Positions 12,154 to 16,518 of a stretch of 16,518 bases of DNA are shown one piece after another. A program made the position numbers and the translations under genes. Location: the NCBI GenBank assembly GCA_044375105.1, contig JBILNK010000093.1, positions 1 through 16,518 of the forward strand, written 5' to 3'. The notes beneath the pieces are model-generated. The model was not told the origin of the DNA, did not search any database, and was given only the letters and a program-made list of their open reading frames with translations. The DNA is from JBIKLM01 sp044375105. GTDB lineage: Bacteria > Planctomycetota > UBA1135 > GCA-002686595. Every line of letters begins with the position of its first letter. Positions within the stretch are counted from its first letter, which is position 1.

Positions 12154-14744
12154 GCGGCGCCGCGGGGGGTCTGCCGCGTCTCGTGCTGCTCGCCGGGCTG
12201 CGCCACCTGTGGCGGCGGCCCTGGCTGGCGCTGCTGCCGCTGTTCGGGGTCGCCCTGGGCGTGGCCCTGGTGTTGGCGGTGGACCTGGCCAACCGCGCGG
12301 CCCTGGACGCTTTGGAGCGCTCCGTCGAGAGCTTGTCCGGACGGGCGAGCCATCGCATCGTGGGCGGCGCCGACGAGCTGCCGGAGGCGCTTTGGGGCCG
12401 GCTCGCCCGCGAGATCCCGGAGATCGAACTGGCGCCGCTGATCGAGCGCGACGTGATCCTGGCGGATCGCCCCGGCGAGGTGCTGCGGGCGATCGGCCTC
12501 GATCCCCTCTCCGCGGGCCGTTTCGGCGGCGCCGCCGGCGCGCTGATCGCACCGCCGGAGTCCGGCGCGAGCGACCCGGAGGCCTGGACCCGCCTGTTGG
12601 CCCGCGGCGACACCTGCCTGCTGACCCGCGCCAGCGCGAACCGACTGGGGGTCCTCGCGGGCCAGCGCCTGGCCCTGCGGGTCGGCAGCGAGCGGGTCGA
12701 GCTCGAGCTGATCGGCTTCCTCGATCCCGAGCGACTCGGCGGCGCGGGGGATGGCCTGTTGGTGCTCGACATCGCCGCGGCCCAGGAGCGCCTGGGCACC
12801 CTTGGGCGCCTGTCGCGGCTCGATCTGATCGCGCCGCCTGGGGACGCCGGGCAAGCGGCCCTGGCGGCCGTGGCCGAACGCCTGCCCCCGGACGCGCGCC
12901 TCGAGCCGGTGGCCGCACGCAGCGGGCAGCTCGCGCGGCTGACGCGGGCTTTCCGCCAAAACCTCTACGCCCTGGCGGGGCTGTCCCTGTTCGTCGGCGC
13001 GTTCTTGATCACCAACGCCGTGCGCCTGTCGGTGGTCGAGCGCCGCGCGCTGCTGCGGCGGCTGGTGCAGCTGGGCGCAACCCGCTCGCAGGTCTTGGCG
13101 GGGCTGCTCGGCGAGACCCTGTGCCTGGGCGCGCTCGGCGCGGGTCTCGGGCTGCTGCTGGGGCGCGGCCTGGCGGAGCTGCTCTACGGCCGCGTGCGGC
13201 AGACGATCCAGGATCTCTACACGCCGCTGATCGCGCCGGGCGAAGCGGCCTTCGGGCCCGCGGCGGGGCTGGCCTTCGGCCTGGGCCTCGGAGCGGCCCT
13301 GCTGGCGGCCCTGCCGCCGGCTCTGGAAGGGGCCCGCGAGGCCAGCCGCGAGCAGGCGGCGCGCTCGGGGCTCGAGCAGCGCGCCGATCGCCGCGCGCGC
13401 GCGAGCCTGTGGCTGGCCCTGGCCGGCCTGTCTGCAGCGGCGCTGATCCTGGCCCTCGACACGCGCCGCCTGGAGGTCACCTATGGGGCGCTGATCCTGC
13501 TGCTGTTGTCCCTGGCGCTGCTGGTGCCATGGGCCACGCTGCGCCTGCTGGAGCTGCTCAAGCCCCCTTTCCAGGTCCTCTTCGGGCTGCCCGGGCGGCT
13601 GGCCATCGACGCCGCCCGGCGCTCCCTGTCGCGCACCGCCCTGGCGGTGGCGGCGCTGATGATCGCCCTGGCTTCGACGCTCTCGGTCTCGGTCTTGATC
13701 GGCAGCTTCCGCAGCTCCCTGGAGCTCTGGCTCGAAGCGACCCTGGTGGCCGACATCTACGCGGCGCCGCCGGCCCTGGCCGCCCTGCGCGGGGCGCGCG
13801 GCAACCTGGAGGCCGACCTGGCGCGGCGGCTGTCGAGCGCGCCGGGGGTCGAAGGCGCCATGTACGTGCGCCAGGTCTTCACGCCCAGCCAATTGGGCGA
13901 GCTCGAGCTGATGGCGATCGATTTCGGCACGGGGCCGCGGCCCGCCTACTACTTCCTGGCGGGCGATCCCGAGCGCGCTTGGGCAGAGTTCGAGGCCGGG
14001 CGCGGGCTGTTCGTCTCCGAGCCCCTGGCCTTCCGGCATGGGCTCCAAGTCGGCGCCGAGCTCGAGCTCGAGACCCCCGGTGGGCCGGTGCGCCTGCCGA
14101 TCCTGGCGATCCTGCGCGACTACGGCTCCGAGCGGGGCCTGTGCTGGCTGGCGCGGGATGCCTACGTGGGGCTGTATCGCGACGGGGCGCTTTCGTCCCT
14201 GGCGCTGTGGCTCGAACCGGGCCTCGATCCGGAGCGGGAGATCCAACGCCTGCGCGGCGAGCTGCGCGCCGGTCAGGAGCTGTTCCTGCGCAGCAACCGC
14301 GGCCTGCGCGGCGAAAGCCTGCGCATCTTCGACCGCACCTTTGCGGTCACCGCGCTGCTGCGTGTGTTGACCCTGGCCGTGGCGCTGGTCGGCACCCTGA
14401 CGGCGCTGCTGGCCCTGGCGCTGGACCGCGCCCGCGAGGTGGCCCTGCTGCGCGCCCTGGGCCTCGAACCGGCCCAGCTGTGCGCCCATCTGGCCCTGTT
14501 CGGCGCGGCTCTGGGCCTGGCCGCCGGTCTGTTCGCCGCGCCCGTCGGCGCGCTCTTGGCGGCGCTGATGATGGGCGTCGTCAACCGCGACTCCTTCGGT
14601 TGGACCATGTTGGTGTGGCGTTTCCCGCCCGCGGAGTTCGCCTTGGCGCTCGGGCTCGCCCTCGGTTTCGCCGCGCTGGCAGCCTTATGTTCCGCCCCGC
14701 GCCTCTTGCGCGCGGGGCTCTCCCGCGACCTGGCCCAGGAATGA
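12150..14744 (+). CDS. Large FtsX-type ABC permease (two FtsX domains, AttF/AttG-like)
   Basis: The protein has 864 aa, starting at ATG 12150 in an ATGA overlap. Residues ~10-45 hold a first membrane segment after the positively charged RHLWRRPW. A large extracytoplasmic region follows to ~270, then an FtsX-like membrane block (~271-470) with several Leu/Ala/Gly-rich helices and the typical ERRALLRRLVQLGATRSQV coupling loop. A second half begins around 484 (DAARRSLSRTALAV) with another membrane helix, a second periplasmic-type region, and a final FtsX domain (~727-855) containing REVALLRALGLEPAQL. This duplicated layout matches type VII ABC (MacB/LolCE-like) permeases. In the AttEFGH arrangement two permease genes, attF and attG, lie between ATPase and AttH; here a single double-length protein takes that place. 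Substrate not known. Confidence 0.93.
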   Translation: MSGAAGGLPRLVLLAGLRHLWRRPWLALLPLFGVALGVALVLAVDLANRAALDALERSVESLSGRASHRIVGGADELPEALWGRLAREIPEIELAPLIERDVILADRPGEVLRAIGLDPLSAGRFGGAAGALIAPPESGASDPEAWTRLLARGDTCLLTRASANRLGVLAGQRLALRVGSERVELELIGFLDPERLGGAGDGLLVLDIAAAQERLGTLGRLSRLDLIAPPGDAGQAALAAVAERLPPDARLEPVAARSGQLARLTRAFRQNLYALAGLSLFVGAFLITNAVRLSVVERRALLRRLVQLGATRSQVLAGLLGETLCLGALGAGLGLLLGRGLAELLYGRVRQTIQDLYTPLIAPGEAAFGPAAGLAFGLGLGAALLAALPPALEGAREASREQAARSGLEQRADRRARASLWLALAGLSAAALILALDTRRLEVTYGALILLLLSLALLVPWATLRLLELLKPPFQVLFGLPGRLAIDAARRSLSRTALAVAALMIALASTLSVSVLIGSFRSSLELWLEATLVADIYAAPPALAALRGARGNLEADLARRLSSAPGVEGAMYVRQVFTPSQLGELELMAIDFGTGPRPAYYFLAGDPERAWAEFEAGRGLFVSEPLAFRHGLQVGAELELETPGGPVRLPILAILRDYGSERGLCWLARDAYVGLYRDGALSSLALWLEPGLDPEREIQRLRGELRAGQELFLRSNRGLRGESLRIFDRTFAVTALLRVLTLAVALVGTLTALLALALDRAREVALLRALGLEPAQLCAHLALFGAALGLAAGLFAAPVGALLAALMMGVVNRDSFGWTMLVWRFPPAEFALALGLALGFAALAALCSAPRLLRAGLSRDLAQE

Positions 14745-15922
14745 CGGCGCAGCGATCCCAGCACGGTGCAAATCTCGCGGCCGGAGCGGCCCTCGGGCTC
14801 TGTCTCGGCGCCTGCTCCCCGCAGCCCCCGCCGCCTCCGCTCGATCCGCTGCGCTTCCTGAGCGGCGCGCCCGCGGGCTTCGAGCGGGCCCTCGCGCCGA
14901 TCGAATTCGAGTTCCCGCGGGACCACGGCCCCCACTCCAGTTTCCGCACAGAATGGTGGTACCTGACCGGGCACCTCGCGGACCCGCGCGATCCCCAGCG
15001 GCGCTTCGCCCTGCAATGGACGCTGTTCCGCCAAGGGCTGGTGCCGCCGGGCGCGGCCGAGGCGCCGCGCGCTTCGCAGCTCGCCAGCGGCGACGCCTAC
15101 GTCTGCCACGTGGCCCTCGGCGATGTGCTGGCCGGGCGGCAGACGGCTTTCGAGCGCAGCGCGCGCGGCGCCCCGGGGATCGCCGGGGCCAGCGCCGCTC
15201 CGGTGCTGGCCTTCCTGGGCCCCAATTCCCTGAAGGGCGTCGCGGGCCTCGGCACCGGCGAGCGCCCGCGCTTCGAGCTCTCGATCCAGGAGCCGGGCCT
15301 CTCGGTCGAGCTTCAACTCGTGAGCGCGAAGGACCTGGTGGCCCACGGCGAGGCGGGGCTCTCGCGCAAAGGGGCGGCCCCCGGCAACGCGTCCTATTAC
15401 TTCTCGGCCACGCGCCTCGAGGCCCGCGGCTGGCTCGACTTCGAAGGCCAGCGCCTGGCGGTCGCAGGCCGCTTCTGGATGGACCGCGAATGGTCGACCT
15501 CGGTGCTCGAAGCCGGGCAGGTGGGCTGGGACTGGGTCAGCCTGCAGCTCGACGACGGCAGCGAGCTGATGGCCTTCGTGCTGGAGCGCGAAGACGGCGC
15601 GCTCGATCCCGCCAGCAGCGGCACCTTCATCGACCCCGACGGCCGCAGCAGGCCCCTGCGCGCCGCGGACTTCAGCTTCCGCAGCCTGTCGAATTGGGTC
15701 AGCCCGCGCAGCGGTCGGCGCTTCACCACCGGGCTCGAGATCCGGGTTCCCGCTCTGGAGCTCGAACTCGAGGCCCGCGCTCTGTTCCCGGACCAGGAGC
15801 TCGATCTGCCGCTTTCATATTACGAAGGCGCCTTCGACGCCCGCGGCTACCGCGCCGGACGCGCGCTGACCGGTCGGGGCTTCGTCGAGCAGGTGCGCGG
15901 CGCGCGGCGCGGCGGGGAGTGA
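14741..15922 (+). CDS. AttH/CrtC-like lipocalin-fold lipoprotein
   Basis: The protein has 393 aa from ATG 14741 (ATGA overlap). The N-terminus is a lipoprotein signal peptide with lipobox LGAC and Cys25 as the lipidated residue, followed by a Pro-rich linker. The body has the hallmarks of the AttH family (PF07143, formerly named CrtC after carotenoid 1,2-hydratase): EWWYLTGHL at 71-79, MDREWS at 247-252, GWDWVSLQL from 262, and GRGFVE near the end. Family members are two lipocalin-like beta barrels and are often called predicted secreted hydrolases. In bacteria they commonly sit behind a LolD-type ATPase and FtsX permeases, as here, suggesting a surface or periplasmic partner of that exporter; carotenoid hydratase activity is unlikely given the context. 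Last gene of the operon. Confidence 0.93.
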   Translation: MTAQRSQHGANLAAGAALGLCLGACSPQPPPPPLDPLRFLSGAPAGFERALAPIEFEFPRDHGPHSSFRTEWWYLTGHLADPRDPQRRFALQWTLFRQGLVPPGAAEAPRASQLASGDAYVCHVALGDVLAGRQTAFERSARGAPGIAGASAAPVLAFLGPNSLKGVAGLGTGERPRFELSIQEPGLSVELQLVSAKDLVAHGEAGLSRKGAAPGNASYYFSATRLEARGWLDFEGQRLAVAGRFWMDREWSTSVLEAGQVGWDWVSLQLDDGSELMAFVLEREDGALDPASSGTFIDPDGRSRPLRAADFSFRSLSNWVSPRSGRRFTTGLEIRVPALELELEARALFPDQELDLPLSYYEGAFDARGYRAGRALTGRGFVEQVRGARRGGE

Positions 15923-16007
15923 CAGGCTCATCGCTGGTCGACGCGGCCTGCGCCCGAGCCGCAAGGCCAGCGCGTGCGCTTGGGCCGCCGTTCGGCGGGC
16001 CGCTGGC
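15923..16007. other. Short convergent gap with a weak hairpin
   Basis: These 85 bp separate the ends of the AttH-like gene and the minus-strand fusion gene. CCGCC-GTTC-GGCGG around 15986-15999 can form a small stem. No T tract is present, so a terminator role for either gene is only possible. Confidence 0.25.
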
Positions 16008-16518
16008 TCAGGGGCGCCAGAGCCAGCGCTGGAGGTCGATGCGGCCGCCCGGTCCGACTGGCACGCCCTCGGAGCGCAGCAGCCGAGCCTGGCGCGCCAT
16101 GGAGGCCGGCTCCCGCGGTGCGATGCGGCCGCCCGCCGCGATCACGCGCCACCAGGGCAGCGCTGTGGAGTCGGGCAAGTCGCGCAGCACGCGCGCCACC
16201 AGACGCGCACGGCGGGGCCAGCCGGCTTCCGCGGCCACCTGCCCGTAGGTCGCCACACGGCCCCGCGGGATCGCGTCCAGGGTCGCCCGGATGGCGAGCT
16301 CCGCGGAGGACTCGGTTTTGGCCGGCGCCGGCGGCAGGCCATGGATCGCCATGGGTCGGCCGCGCTCGTCGCGGTCCGGCTCGCCGGCGAAACGGCTCGC
16401 GGTGCCGGCGGCGAGCGCCCGGGCCACCAGCGTCAGCACCAAGGCATCGAGCAGGTCGTCCGCAGCCACCTGCGAGCGCGGCCAACGCCGCTCGGCCTCG
16501 GCCAGCGCGGGCCCCACG
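16008..16518 (-). CDS. DUF429-like domain fused to an alkyltransferase-like (ATL) domain, 5' end missing
   Basis: About 170 C-terminal residues are visible; the frame runs off the window edge. A GTG at 16517 is in frame but probably internal, because what follows is the end of a domain. Residues 1-60 (numbered from that GTG) contain AADDLLDALVLTL and DERGRPMAIHGLP, which resemble the C-terminal end of DUF429, a predicted RNase-H-fold nuclease family. After a short Pro/Ala linker, residues ~75-169 form a DNA-binding domain of the MGMT family: IPRGRVATYGQVA with Tyr91, RARLVARVL with Arg105 for base flipping, and the active-site loop LPWWRV at 120-125. The methyl-accepting Cys of PCHRV is replaced by Trp, so this is an alkyltransferase-like protein, which binds alkylated guanine and recruits repair rather than removing the alkyl group. 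The fusion suggests a damage-directed nuclease; that is inference. Confidence 0.85.
   Translation of the reverse strand, partial: VGPALAEAERRWPRSQVAADDLLDALVLTLVARALAAGTASRFAGEPDRDERGRPMAIHGLPPAPAKTESSAELAIRATLDAIPRGRVATYGQVAAEAGWPRRARLVARVLRDLPDSTALPWWRVIAAGGRIAPREPASMARQARLLRSEGVPVGPGGRIDLQRWLWRP

Noticed and set aside
11874..14489. 871-codon open frame on the minus strand opposite the permease
   Set aside because: Gln/Gly/Arg/Ala-rich low-complexity translation opposite a clear FtsX permease; an artefact of codon bias.

Overview
The window is very GC-rich. Coding regions show strong G/C bias at codon third positions, long open antisense frames are common as a by-product, and Shine-Dalgarno (SD) sequences are mostly absent. 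Several secreted proteins end in a ~130-residue domain with a GxGC opening and an 'IP-x-NP-x-x-x-GL' signature, a pattern I associate with exported proteins of some Planctomycetota. A planctomycete-like (or similarly GC-rich, environmental) bacterium is therefore the best guess; this is inference, and no rRNA or other taxonomic marker is present.

Left part (1-2966): the 3' end of a TPR-like gene (1-395, +) converges on a secreted protein of unknown function (556-2178, -), with three perfect GC-rich hairpins between their stop codons. A long gene-free stretch (2179-2966) follows. It is very G/C-rich and holds hairpins, a 14-bp tandem duplication and a GGAA-N5-TTCC dyad.

Centre (2967-9799): three tandem paralogues (A 2967-4937, B 5572-7590, C 7920-9518) encode exported proteins resembling clan GH-A (beta/alpha)8 glycoside hydrolases. 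Each has a SNEVWN motif and, about 150 residues later, an EGGQ motif, which are the expected places of the acid/base and nucleophile glutamates. A and B carry the GxGC C-terminal domain also seen in the 556-2178 protein; C stops cleanly at the end of the catalytic module. Long gaps separate the genes, with strong hairpins behind A and B and a textbook T-tailed terminator downstream of C, so they look like separate transcription units. A GGAA-N5-TTCC-like dyad lies upstream of each copy.

Right part (9800-16518): a zinc-ribbon Nudix hydrolase (-) is divergent from a compact four-gene operon (10544-15922, +) in which every junction is a 4-bp start/stop overlap. The operon encodes an SDR-type NAD(P)-binding protein, a LolD/MacB-type ABC ATPase, a large FtsX-type permease and an AttH/CrtC-like lipoprotein, an AttEFGH-like export system in which the two permeases appear to be one polypeptide. 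The window ends in a truncated minus-strand gene that joins the end of a DUF429-like RNase-H-fold domain to an alkyltransferase-like (ATL) domain with PWWRV in place of the catalytic PCHRV.

The most interesting parts are the paralogue trio with its optional C-terminal domain, the candidate shared dyad upstream of it, and the DUF429-ATL fusion.
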